Source: Tigriopus japonicus
Taxonomy: Eukaryota; Arthropoda; Copepoda; Harpacticoida; Harpacticidae
Length of the DNA: 64,000 nt
Direction: 5' to 3'
Assembly: GCA_010645155.1 (NCBI GenBank)
Contig: JAAGOF010000096.1
Location: 22,677 to 86,676, forward strand
Part shown: piece after piece, positions 55,086-64,000 of the stretch
Numbering within the stretch: the first letter of the stretch is position 1
Layout of the letters: each line of letters starts with the position of its first letter
Program-made: the position numbers and the translations under genes
The notes under the pieces: generated by a model
Database searches by the model: none
The model's input: only the letters and a program-made list of their open reading frames with translations
What the model was told of the DNA's origin: nothing

Positions 55086-56828
55086 ATGCAACAACAAGGA
55101 ATAATCGTGGAACAGCTCAGACGAGAGGCCATGATGACGAGAATCAATGTTTCCGTAGCCATCGTTGATCTGCAGGTAAAATTGAATCTTTGTCCCCTCT
55201 TCTAGAGCTTTTGAACCTCTCTTTTGTCTTTGTTCTTATCACTCAGTCGCCTCAGCTCCAAGTGCACTTTCCTTAAATGAGCTGCCGTTTGTAATTTCGA
55301 TTTGACGACCATTCTGTGGTTTGTGGAATAATTTATTCCCCGGGTCGAAAAAGAGATTCGTGTAAATTGAGATTTTTTTTCCATATCTGAAACATCTTGC
55401 TGTAAACACGAGGACTTTGGAAGGGACAATTTCTTTTCCGACAGGATGGCTAGAACTTCTTTAGCTAGAACCATAGCCCTCAAAATTATTTCGAGATCCG
55501 TGCTAGAGCACTATAATAACAGAGTGCGGTCATAAAGTGCGCCATCTATTGGATTCCATGCGGCAACAGCTCGCAGTTCCCATGTTACACATATTTTTGA
55601 AGATTGCAACAGTCAACCATCAGTTTTGGACAAACTAAAGTGCTTCAAATGTTGACTGAGTATTGTTAATGGACCTGTGGTGGTTTTTGGTTTAAATTAT
55701 TGGTAAAATCCCTTTCAAATTGGCATGGAAATCTGACTACTGAAAAGGTAATACAGTAATACAGGCATGATCTATGCCAAAATTTATTGGAAAAACACTT
55801 AAAGTTCTATTTGGAGTTCCACCATCAGTATTTTAGGCACTTTAGTTTGTCCAAAACTGATGAATGACCGTTGCAATCTTCAAAAATATGTGTATCATGG
55901 GAACTGCGAGCTGTTGCCGCATGAAATCCACTAGATGGCGCCCCTCATGACCGTACTCTGTTATTATAGTGCTCTAATCTGTGCTAGTTTAATGTGGCAC
56001 CTTTCGTTTGACGTCATGCTCATGATTGTGAGTGATCTAATTAGTTGAAATGATACTCACTGATTTGGAATTTGTGGGGAAATCCTATCAAAAAATACAG
56101 AAGCGATAACACGCAATTTATCTTATTATTGCATTCGCTTTAATAGAACCTACGCCGCCTGGGTCTGATTTTTGCCGTACAGCACTAACAATGAAACCTT
56201 CCCTCTGAAAGCCCAACTATGGAGAAAAAGAACGTTATTTTGACACTTCATGAATCCGCAATATTGTTTTGAAATTTTAGGGACAAAAGTACCTTGATCA
56301 GTTAGAAAAATAGAGATTTTGACAGATGGCTGTGGGCAAACAATGAGAAACAAGGAGGATTTTGGAAAGGCTTCGTATGTTAAATATCACGTAGGGGTGT
56401 TGTTGAATCTTCGCAGCAAGGGCGAAATTTCACTTTTGTAGTTTCCAGCTACCTTTGATGTTTTGTAGTCCAAAAGCTAAACATGAGCCCCTTTAGAGTC
56501 CTTTCAATGGAACCAACGAAGCAGCAAACCTGTTTTTGAACCTTTAAGTGTTGTGACATTACATTACAGTTCTGAGTGTCCAGTAGGTTTTGAGAAGTTC
56601 AAATGGAGGTCGAACTTTATTGTCTGGGTGTTGTTTTTGGGGTTGGATTCGTACAGTGACCTCTCAATCTTATGAATTGTGACCTCCCAGTCAGCTGTTG
56701 CTTAAAGGGTTGTTTTCTCTTTTCAGAGTTTTATTTTAGGCAATCAAAAGGAAGATTATCTTCTCATGGGGTTTTCTCCTCAAATGAATAATCCGTTTCG
56801 TGAAAAGTCTCCATGCGCTTTATTATGA
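55086..56828 (+). CDS. Heterotrimeric G-protein gamma subunit
   Basis: Two short exons: 55086-55175 (acceptor ends 55076; donor GTAAAA) and 56727-56828 (acceptor TTTTCAG), joined in phase 0 for 63 residues. The first exon reads QQQGIIVEQLRREAMMTRINVS, the Gbeta-binding coiled-coil helix of Ggamma. The second reads QKEDYLLMGFSPQMNNPFREKSPCALL, with the NPFREK signature and a C-terminal CaaX box (Cys-Ala-Leu-Leu, Leu-ended so likely geranylgeranylated). It would pair with Gbeta at the membrane. The Met at 55086 is the first in the exon, but insect proteins have several more N-terminal residues, so an upstream coding exon may exist. The stop codon overlaps an AATAAA (56828-56833). The intron hosts a 469-bp MITE. 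It converges with IFT81, 123 bp away. Confidence 0.92.
55506..55974. mobile_element. 469-bp long-TIR MITE, Tc1/mariner-like target TA
   Basis: Arms of about 140 bp are inverted and about 90% identical (GAGCACTATAATAACAGAGT at both ends, then 'atgcggcaacagctcgcagt' and 'ttttggacaaactaaagtgc'), flanked by TA on both sides (55504-55505 and 55975-55976). No coding capacity. It sits in the intron of the G-gamma gene. Confidence 0.92.
56819..56824 (-). terminator. Candidate IFT81 poly(A) signal inside the G-gamma last codons
   Basis: TTTATT on the + strand reads AATAAA on the - strand, about 130 bp beyond the IFT81 stop. It overlaps the last coding bases of the G-gamma gene, so the two 3' UTRs would overlap. 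Whether it is used cannot be told from sequence. Confidence 0.4.
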
Positions 56829-56951
56829 ATAAATGATGAGCTCAGAAAAACTTCACACATTTTTAAATGCCATTTCTGCCTGTGCAGTGGATTAATATCT
56901 TAAAATGGAACATGGATTGTTACTGTTTTTTTTTTAAGAAAAGACCAAGCT

Positions 56952-58709
56952 TTACAAAACCAGAGTCTCGGTGCCCAAATCCCTGGTGATTGTCCCCATA
57001 TCTGCACCGGCTGAGTTTTTTTGTTGGTCCTTAACTTGTAATTTGCAAGCAAAAAGTTTTGCCATATCAGACCATAGAACAATTTGTCTTGAGACTTGAG
57101 AGGACGATTCTTTCATGACCATTTGCTCCTCTTTCAGCATTTTACCCCGTTTTTCTTGTACTGAAATCAATTTGAGGATTTCTTCCCGCCAACCCTTATT
57201 TGGCTGGTCAGACCCGGCTGCATTTCGTGTTACATAGAGTTTAAGTTCGGCATCGGCTCGCTTTTGCCATTCGAGATTCAAAGCATGCATTATGTCCGTC
57301 GAGGCGACTTCCCTCTCGTTACGTAAGATATCATCTTGGATTTTTTTCACTTCGTTTTCGAGCCGTGTCATACCAGACTCTAGTTGAAGGAGAAGGGTAT
57401 CGTAATGCATTTTTTTCTCGTCATAAGTGGTCTGAAGTTCCTGACATTGTTGGCGCAAAGGCCGCAGCTCTTTGATAATAGGCGCGAGTCTGGCCTTTCT
57501 CTCGCTTATTTTCATGGTCAGCTCTTGCACCAGGCCAGACATGTCGTCAAGAGTTTGACCTTTTTGATCGTCAAGGTCAGCTTTGGCCACCACCAACTTC
57601 TCCATAGTTTCTTGAGTTTGACGAAAGCCTTTGATCCCTTTCTCCATTTCAACCTTTTCAAGCATTTGGGATAGTTGGTCCTTGTTGGTATTTAGGATCT
57701 CGAACGTTCGAGAAAGTATCCCGTATTCTGCCTTTAATTCCGAGATTACCGCTCGTCTTTGCTTATACACCGTACTTTTAGACCTCAAAGCGCTGACATA
57801 TTTCTTGAAATCATCCCCACGAACGATGGTTTCTCCCGAGAAAGACTGCAGCTTGTCCTTCATTTCCGTGAGGTCCGAACTCAAAGCTGCCGCTTCAGTG
57901 CGAACATCATTGAGCTTCTCAGCCGTGTTACTCTTTTTCCGCCCAATGATAGCTGCCTGTTGTCTAAATAAGGTCAATTTATCTTCAATGGGGTCGTTCG
58001 TGACATTTCGTTTGTTGGAGATGTCCAATAACTCTTTGGAGACGGTATCGATCTTGGATTTGATTTTAGCAATATCGTCTTTACCCAAAGCTGATTGACC
58101 GATCACTTTTTCGATTGCATTGTTGCCATTCCGTTTGCTCAGCAACTCTTTGGGGAGTTTTTGGTTGACAAGGTAAGAGTTTACATTGTTTTCTTCTGTA
58201 AGTTTTTGGATCAGGCCGTCTGAGGTGGCTCCGGCGCTATTTTGCTTCAAGTTACTCAGCTGAGACTCCAATCGGGTGATTCTTTGATCAATGTGATGTA
58301 TCATGTTTCGTTGATCATCTTTTTGGGAGTGGAGTTCTTGCTCTCTTTCCTTTTGCTGTCGCAACGATTTAGCCGTTTCGAGCATCGTATTTAGTGTCGG
58401 CATTCCATCCAATTTCCTTTGAATTCGCTCAATTCTTTTCTCGACCACTTCACTTTCGTTTTCCATCTCCTCAATGTCACGTCGTAGCTCTGTTGTGCCA
58501 TAACCACTGGATTTCAAGGCCTCCACCTCCTTGTGAGCATGTTTGAACTCTTCAATGAGTGCGTCATACTGAGTACTGACCTCCAAGACGTCCCCATCAG
58601 CCAAATAATCCCCTGGGATATCCACCTTGATGAGGAACCGAGCTAAATATGCTCTGGTTTTTAATTCCAGTTGACGTCTTAACAACCAATCGAGAATAGG
58701 ATAGATGAC
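56952..58709 (-). CDS. IFT81: Intraflagellar transport protein 81, last exon
   Basis: 585 codons of one exon begin after a - strand acceptor (CTTTTAG, 58720-58710). The exon opens VIYPILDWLLRRQLELKTRAYLARFLIKVDIPGDYL, matching the point just after the N-terminal calponin-homology-like tubulin-binding domain of IFT81. It then runs as coiled coil to the stop: NDPIEDKLTLFRQQAAIIGRKK, YVSALRSKSTVYKQRRAVISELKAEYGILSRT and TLDDMSGLVQEL are diagnostic stretches. IFT81 pairs with IFT74 in the IFT-B core and carries tubulin in cilia. The family has about 670 residues, so roughly 100 N-terminal residues are in upstream exons (higher coordinates) that I could not find. The intron holds the LINE at 59940-62850, or the exons lie beyond the window. 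The exon appears intact. Confidence 0.95.
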   Translation of the reverse strand, partial: VIYPILDWLLRRQLELKTRAYLARFLIKVDIPGDYLADGDVLEVSTQYDALIEEFKHAHKEVEALKSSGYGTTELRRDIEEMENESEVVEKRIERIQRKLDGMPTLNTMLETAKSLRQQKEREQELHSQKDDQRNMIHHIDQRITRLESQLSNLKQNSAGATSDGLIQKLTEENNVNSYLVNQKLPKELLSKRNGNNAIEKVIGQSALGKDDIAKIKSKIDTVSKELLDISNKRNVTNDPIEDKLTLFRQQAAIIGRKKSNTAEKLNDVRTEAAALSSDLTEMKDKLQSFSGETIVRGDDFKKYVSALRSKSTVYKQRRAVISELKAEYGILSRTFEILNTNKDQLSQMLEKVEMEKGIKGFRQTQETMEKLVVAKADLDDQKGQTLDDMSGLVQELTMKISERKARLAPIIKELRPLRQQCQELQTTYDEKKMHYDTLLLQLESGMTRLENEVKKIQDDILRNEREVASTDIMHALNLEWQKRADAELKLYVTRNAAGSDQPNKGWREEILKLISVQEKRGKMLKEEQMVMKESSSQVSRQIVLWSDMAKLFACKLQVKDQQKNSAGADMGTITRDLGTETLVL

Positions 58710-59935
58710 CTAAAAGAAGCATCATAATAAGGGCTGAACATTTCATGAAAATGCAATTTATTTCATTTTTTCCGTTTTTTTATTACTTTGGGTTTTTTTA
58801 ATCGAAAACCGGTGCATTTTTTTCGTGCTGTTTTGTATTTTTGACGTAATTTGGTGACTTTGAGCACCACGTAAGAAACTGCTTAATTTAAAGCTTTGAA
58901 TTTTCTCCATGACATTTGTACTGCAAACATTGCAAATTGAGAGGGCAAGTTCAATTAGCTTCTGCAGATGTGTTGTTGGTAGTTTCTTTGAATTGTATCT
59001 ATCAAAGAGCATTTGATGTTTTCACAAAAATATACTCTGGTCTGTTTTATTGGAGTGCTTCAGTAAAAGAATGAAATTATGAAAAGCAATCAGTTCAAGG
59101 CATTGGCGTTTCTGACTTAAAATGCAAAATTTTACCACAATGACATTGAATTTCCATTGATATGAGACATCAGTCTTTTGGTACTGATAAGTGTGTGCCC
59201 TCAATATGTTGCTTGTCGCTTTTCATGTTTTCACTTTACTACAAAAGCGCTCTGCAATGTCATCCTTGCTCTATTGCATCTATACGACAAGTACATTCAT
59301 AAAGAGCAAGAGACCCACCAAAACAGTATTTAAAGCTGTCAAGTTTACAACAACCATTTTTTTAACTTGATAAATTTTCAAAGAAAATCCAAGAGCTCTG
59401 CATGTTTTTGTGGCCATCGTAGGTCCTTATTTTGATTGATTGATTGAACAATGTTTAAAGATGGTTGTAATGTTTTGCCAAATCTTTCCTTCCGCAACAA
59501 AGCTCATTTTAGAAAAGGTATATTTTACAGATCTAATTTAGTCTTAACGTTCCTGAACTGTTCGCAGTTTTTCCATTTTCTTTTTGCATTTTTGTTTCAT
59601 TTTTTGGCGTTTTTATTTGATTTTTTTTGTGTAGCTCTAATCATAATGTACTGTAATGAAGAATGTCTTTGCCTTCCACTTTAATCAATCTCAAATTGAT
59701 TTCAAGTTGAAATTGATTCTCAAATTAAAGTCATTTCAGTTTTAGCAGGTATTCAATGAGTCTAGCTAGGTCCATGGTAGTGATTGCTCTTTTGTTTTTG
59801 GCTACCTCAGCTTACACCTGCTTGGTTAATTAGGTAACAAATGAGATATATAAAATCACACATTCCTAAAAAGATGCAGTATCAACTATTACATTTCTCC
59901 TCATGGGAAGCATGTTTAAGTATTGATATTATTAC
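58710..59935 (-). other. Presumed IFT81 intron, no exon recognised
   Basis: I searched by eye for the N-terminal IFT81 sequence (the usual GLVxGxKP context just before the known exon) and did not see it. AT-rich with chance frames. Confidence 0.4.
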
Positions 59936-61338
59936 TTTTTTTTTGGGTGGGGGGCGGATTTTTTAACACCAAGCAATGGGATTCCCTGTAAAGAGAGTTA
60001 ATGATTAATATAGTTTATATAAATACCGTTTATACGAAATTTGATCTACCAATGAGTTACTGTTGGCATATCTGTACAACCCTTGAATAGTGGGTTAATC
60101 AGGAATATAATAAAAAGAATTGTCTAATCCTGCCGTAAATGCTATAAGAGGATCAACTCCTACATATTGCCAAAGACTAATGGGCAACAAATTGAACAAT
60201 GAAGGAGCCCGATAAAGAAGAGAGGAGGACTTCATTGATCGAACTAGCCTGTATTCCTTGTGTTTTGGAGGTACTCTCAAAAGGCAAGTAAAACCTCCAC
60301 AATCACTACTGCTGATCTCAAAGCCTGGGTTTGGACAGAGCCCATGAATGCTCTTGAAGACATGCAGTATCAGACACCTTTCATACCTTCTCTGAGTACT
60401 GTACAGCCCTAACTTCTGGAGCCTCTCCCAATACGAGGGCTCTCTCATTCCTGTGATGTTCCTAGTAAAAACGTCTTTGGACCTGCTCGACCTTTTGCAA
60501 ACCTGCTGAACTCATTGGAGCCCAAATGGGTGAGGCATATTCAAGATGCGGCTGAACAATCGACTTGTACAGAGTTAGCATCGTAATACTATCTCTGGAT
60601 ATAAAAATGCGATAGATCCAGCCGCACGTTTGAAATGCCTTCGCCATATTCAACTGGATATGCTCATCAAACTTTCCATCATCTTGGACAACACCAAAAT
60701 CCCTTATGGACGATACCTGCTCAATATCACAACATTGTGATATCATCACATTGTGTTTGAGTGGAACAACTAATTTTGACGTCCCATACGTCATTGTGGG
60801 AATTTCATCCCGTTCTATGCCATATTACTCTCGCCAACCCAAGAGTAGATTTTCTCCAAGTCCTCAACGAAACATTTTGAGTCCTGACCATTTTTTCCAC
60901 AAACTAATTTTGTGTCAACAGCATATGAAGAATTACTGGCTTTTGTTCTAAACTTCTGGAGAGGAGCAATGAAGAGAATAAACAAGAGCAGACCTACAAT
61001 TGAACCTTGTGGAACACCTGACTTGACATCATACATGCCACTAAAGGATCCTTCAACCTTGACTATTTGCTTCCTATCACTCATGAAGCTACCAATCCAG
61101 TTCAGGACCTTACCCTGGATCCCAAACTCTTTGAGTTGATCCAGCAAAATCTACCTTATCAAAGGCCGTGGCAAAGTCAAGATAGACTATATCAGCTGAT
61201 CCGCGACTATCAAGCCCCTCAATGATCTGCTCGCTATGGTCAACCAACTGGTAGACTGTACTAAAATGGGCTCGAAACCCTTGCTGCCCTTGGGGAATGA
61301 TATCATGGGCTTCCAAACACGAGGGATATCCAGACTAG

Positions 61339-61893
61339 AGGTAGACTGGGCTTGTAACTCGTTTAAATGGACGATTTTTGGATTTATGAAAAAAAATCGA
61401 ATTGAAGATTTATCTCTTATGAGCAGATATTGTTTTACAAATTTTGTTCTTAGACAAGCTTGCTTGAAGCTATGATTTAATTAGACAAGGTATGTTGGTT
61501 GACCCCTGTATACATAGAAAATAAGAGTCAAGAGCAAGCAACGGGACAAAAATGATGTATCTTTCAAAGCTAAGCTATCTCAAATCGAACTTCATCATTT
61601 TTTCTGGACAAATGTTCACCAAACATTGAAATATGGGTTTGAGCTACATCTTTACCTTCCATAATATTGGATTTTGACGAGTTTTTCGCTCTTGACGTCT
61701 ATTTTTTGAAACGTGCAGGGGGTCACTCAACATACCTTATCTACTGAAATCATAGCTTTGAACAAGTTTGTCTGACAACAAAATTTGTGAAATATTATCT
61801 GCTCAAAATAGTTAAATCTTTATTTCGATTTTTGACAGCAATCCGAAAATGTTGGAATTTAATGAATTACAGGCCCAGACTCTCTATAGTCTA
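61339..61893. mobile_element. ~555-bp insert with inverted ends inside the LINE
   Basis: Ends AGACTGGGCTTGTAACTCGT (left) and, reverse-complemented, AGTCTGGGCCTGTAATTCAT (right) are imperfect inverted repeats. The LINE reverse-transcriptase frame resumes on both sides. The exact target duplication is unclear because the flanks are also partly palindromic. No gene inside. Confidence 0.65.
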
Positions 61894-62064
61894 GATACCC
61901 TACGTACTCAACAAGCTTGGACTTCATGATCTTCTCAAAGACCTTAGCAATACTGGAAGTCAGAGAAATGGGCCTATTATTACTAGGGAGTGACTTATCT
62001 CCGCTCTTAAAAATTGGTACGACATGAGCTTCTTTTAGAGAAGAGAAAAACTTGCCCTGATCTA

Positions 62065-62795
62065 CAGGGTGGCTCTGAATTAGTGAAACATCAACTTCAG
62101 AGTTAAATAACTCAATTTGAGTGTGCCTCAGAGGTGGCACTATGAAATACAAAAATGTTCAGAGTCAGCTGATTTGTTTACCTAGCTTTCAGTTTTTCAA
62201 ATATTGTAGAAGTGAGAAGATGGACTTAGAAAGTAAACATGCTGTTGTGCTGGAAATGCAAAAGCAAGCGTAGCCCGTCCATCCAATTCATTATTAAAAG
62301 CCTCGGCGTTGGCCGCAGCTTCATCTGGCATGCCGTGGATCATGGAGAATTTGCTGAAGCCTTTGTGTGCTGCCAGCGGGACGGCACCCCAGCACACACG
62401 GCCAATTTGGTGCAAGGAAGGTGTGTGGCCAATTTTGATCACTATTGGGCCAAGTCTCCTTCTTTACCTAACTGCTATTCCGTAGACTTTGCCAAATAGG
62501 GGATGGTAGAGAGGAAGGCCAATGCCGTCCCCAAACCCAGTAAGGACGCACTCATAGCCGCCGCTGAGGCGGTTTGGGCCGAAATACACAAGGATGTGGT
62601 GTGTAACTGTTGCACCAGCGTCATCAAGAGGCCAAAGGGCGTGGCACGCGCTAGAGGAGGTCATATTTTATGATTTTACAGTATGACAATATTTGACCCC
62701 GGATATGAAATTTTGAAAAGATAATTTTTTTGGCAACCCTTTCAGAATCGAGTTATTAAGCTTTTTCCGTGTGTCACTAATTCAGAGCCACCCTG
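62065..62795 (+). mobile_element. Internally deleted Tc1-like element inside the LINE
   Basis: Terminal repeats CAGGGTGGCTCTGAATTAGT and, reverse-complemented, CAGGGTGGCTCTGAATTAGT are identical for at least 20 bp, and both sides are flanked by TA (62063-62064 and 62796-62797). The interior encodes a transposase relic, QRDGTPAHTANLVQG (about 62370-62420) and ALIAAAEAVWAEI (about 62550-62590). The element is 731 bp against about 1.3-1.7 kb for full-length Tc1-like elements. Confidence 0.92.
62215..62672 (+). pseudogene. Tc1-like transposase relic
   Basis: Pieces of helix-turn-helix (SIQFIIKSLGVGRSFIW), the second catalytic Asp (RDGTPAHTA) and the C-terminal helix appear in shifting frames with stops between them, ending KGVARARGGHIL. 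The first catalytic Asp region and the third acidic residue motif are lost or unrecognisable. Confidence 0.8.
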
Positions 62796-63168
62796 TATTG
62801 CAAAGTAATTTAAAAGCAACTGGAGAAATTGGAAGCCTTTAATTAAACTTATTTGTTTTCAGGTTTAGTTGCTCAAGGAACCGATCTCCTCTGGCCATTT
62901 TGTTACTCAATTTGGGCTTGCCTGATTCAAAAGTTTCGAAGAACCCCTTAAATTTAAGTAGTAAAATTTTAGATAAAAACAACAAACACTTTTCTTGCAA
63001 AAAAATGTGAAGAATTGCTATGACAACTTCAAGTTGTGCAGATGAGAAAGGAATTGTTGCAATTACCAAGCCTAAATCTTCGTTTTAGCTACCTCTCACG
63101 CTCATCAGAAACACATGTCTTTCGAACTTTTTTTCCCGCCAAAAATGATGACATAACTAGTAATTCCT

Positions 63169-63553
63169 CACGGTGTTCCGAATGGCTTTTTAGGTTTGAA
63201 TCAAAATACCTAAAGACTTAATGGCACTTTTTGGATCCACAATTTAATGGAGAACAACTTTAATTTTATTATATTATATAACTTTAGGCCCAGGGAAAAA
63301 GTTATATACCTAAAAACCTATTGATTATCAAATATTTTAATTAACTATTCAACCCATATTTAGAGATAGTTTACTCGTATTTACCTTGTGAATTCAAATT
63401 GAATAAAAATTCATTTATCAACAGCTCAGTTATTTCACTTTGAACGGTCTATTTTTGACCCCAAAATGCCAAAAAATGCTACGGTTATATGAAAAAACAA
63501 ATTCCCAAAGATTGCATAGAACTTTTCAATATTGCAAAAATAAATGATTTTTT
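63169..63553 (-). repeat. Dispersed repeat, inverted partner of 13864-14243
   Basis: Aligned as described at 13864-14243. The two copies lie about 49 kb apart in opposite orientation. Confidence 0.85.
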
Positions 63554-64000
63554 TTAGTTTTAGAGCTTATGTCAAAAATAGCCCAGAAAAATATAAAATA
63601 TCACTTAAAATGTCACTTAAAAAATCACTTAAATTAACACCATTTTGCCTCCAAAAACCAATGCAATCACAAATTCAGTCTTTGCTTGATAACAGGTAGA
63701 CATCAAATAAAATACATTGAAAGAATTATGGAAAAAGCAAGGTGAGGTAAAACTCACACTCTTGCAATCAATCAACACGACGAATGTTTGTTTGTTAGTT
63801 AGTTAGTTTGTTTAATTTGTTTATCACTGCAGGTATTTTACTGCATACATATTTTGATGTAATGTAATAGGGTTGACACATGGTCTTTTATTGGAACCCC
63901 TGACTTTGGAGAAGCAGATGCTTGTGCAGTGTGTCCCATAAAAAAATGCGAAAGTTTTCAAGATTTATTTTAGGGCAGCTTTAATCATTATTTCTACCGT
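63554..64000. other. Window end; possible Tc1-like terminus near 63930
   Basis: 'cagtgtgtcccataaaaaaatgcg' near 63928-63950 looks like the start of a Tc1/mariner terminal repeat, but the window ends before a partner could be seen. (TTAG)n-like words ('ttagttagttagttt') lie at 63796-63812. Confidence 0.3.

Larger units (their letters stand above)
59940..62850 (-). mobile_element. LINE (CR1/Jockey-like) copy with two nested DNA elements
   Basis: On the - strand the order is: reverse-transcriptase finger (KEAHVVPIFKSGDKSLPSNNRPISLTSSIAKVFEKIMKSKLVEYV, about 62045-61905), palm (FSTVYQLVDHSEQII…DIVYLDFATAFDKVD, about 61300-61150), then SGVPQGSIVG…YAVDTKLV (about 61030-60900), thumb and C-terminus (60794-60095), and 3' UTR to about 59950. 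The frame is broken several times. The catalytic YADD-type box reads YAVD, so it is dead. Finger and palm are separated by a MITE-like insert (about 61339-61893), and the finger is split upstream by a Tc1-like element (62065-62795); the frame resumes across it as FLQLLLNYFAIDQGKF. Confidence 0.88.

Noticed and set aside
1..64000. CRISPR array, phage or bacterial-type defence system
   Set aside because: The genes are spliced and animal-like, and the tandem repeats found have no unique spacers.

Overview
This is nuclear DNA from an animal, most likely an arthropod and plausibly a crustacean. The conserved genes have spliceosomal introns with GT/AG borders and animal polyadenylation signals. They are closest in my recollection to arthropod orthologues, and there are short interstitial TTAGG-type telomere-like runs. 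I infer a copepod-like crustacean from the Tc1-like transposase style, but I cannot prove the taxon. Intergenic DNA is AT-rich and filled with decayed transposable elements.

Six conserved genes and one unrecognised gene are visible. On the + strand: two adjacent exons of a threonine-rich, possibly laminin-G-like extracellular protein (5347-8240); a three-exon UBE2G1-type ubiquitin-conjugating enzyme (28483-30276); a two-exon OTUD6-type deubiquitinase (33368-35670); a neurocalcin/hippocalcin-type calcium sensor with one coding exon (41551-42126); an AP-1 gamma-adaptin with one coding exon (47137-49797); and a small G-protein gamma subunit in two exons (55086-56828), which is easy to miss because each exon is short. 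On the - strand: the last exon of the ciliary transport gene IFT81 (56952-58709), converging tail to tail on the G-gamma gene. The genes are functionally unrelated housekeeping or neuronal genes, with no operon logic.

The rest is a transposon graveyard with readable insertion history. A BEL/Pao gag-protease relic lies at 11.6-13.9 kb, next to a scaffold gap flanked by a duplicated 171-bp contig end. From 16.1 to 21.2 kb elements are nested inside elements: a TAGGGC-ended element holds a ZBED-type hAT, which holds a 725-bp non-autonomous element. The adjacent BEL/Pao relic holds a LINE, which holds a SINE tail and a 1.26-kb TIR element. A gypsy-like gag relic lies at 23.0-23.7 kb. A second LINE (59.9-62.9 kb) is split by an internally deleted Tc1-like element and another MITE-like insert.

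Several elements have terminal inverted repeats plus exact or near-exact 8-bp target duplications that I located directly (17142-17866, 31753-32479, 16406-18094, 18555-19813, 33973-34705, 36472-37014, 39098-39370, 43341-44343, 50004-50523). This suggests repeated bursts of hAT-like (or P-like) non-autonomous elements. Long-arm foldback MITEs occur at 32596-32955, 45601-45943, 52388-53382 and 55506-55974. I found no CRISPR array, rRNA gene, convincing functional tRNA gene or bacterial-type system.
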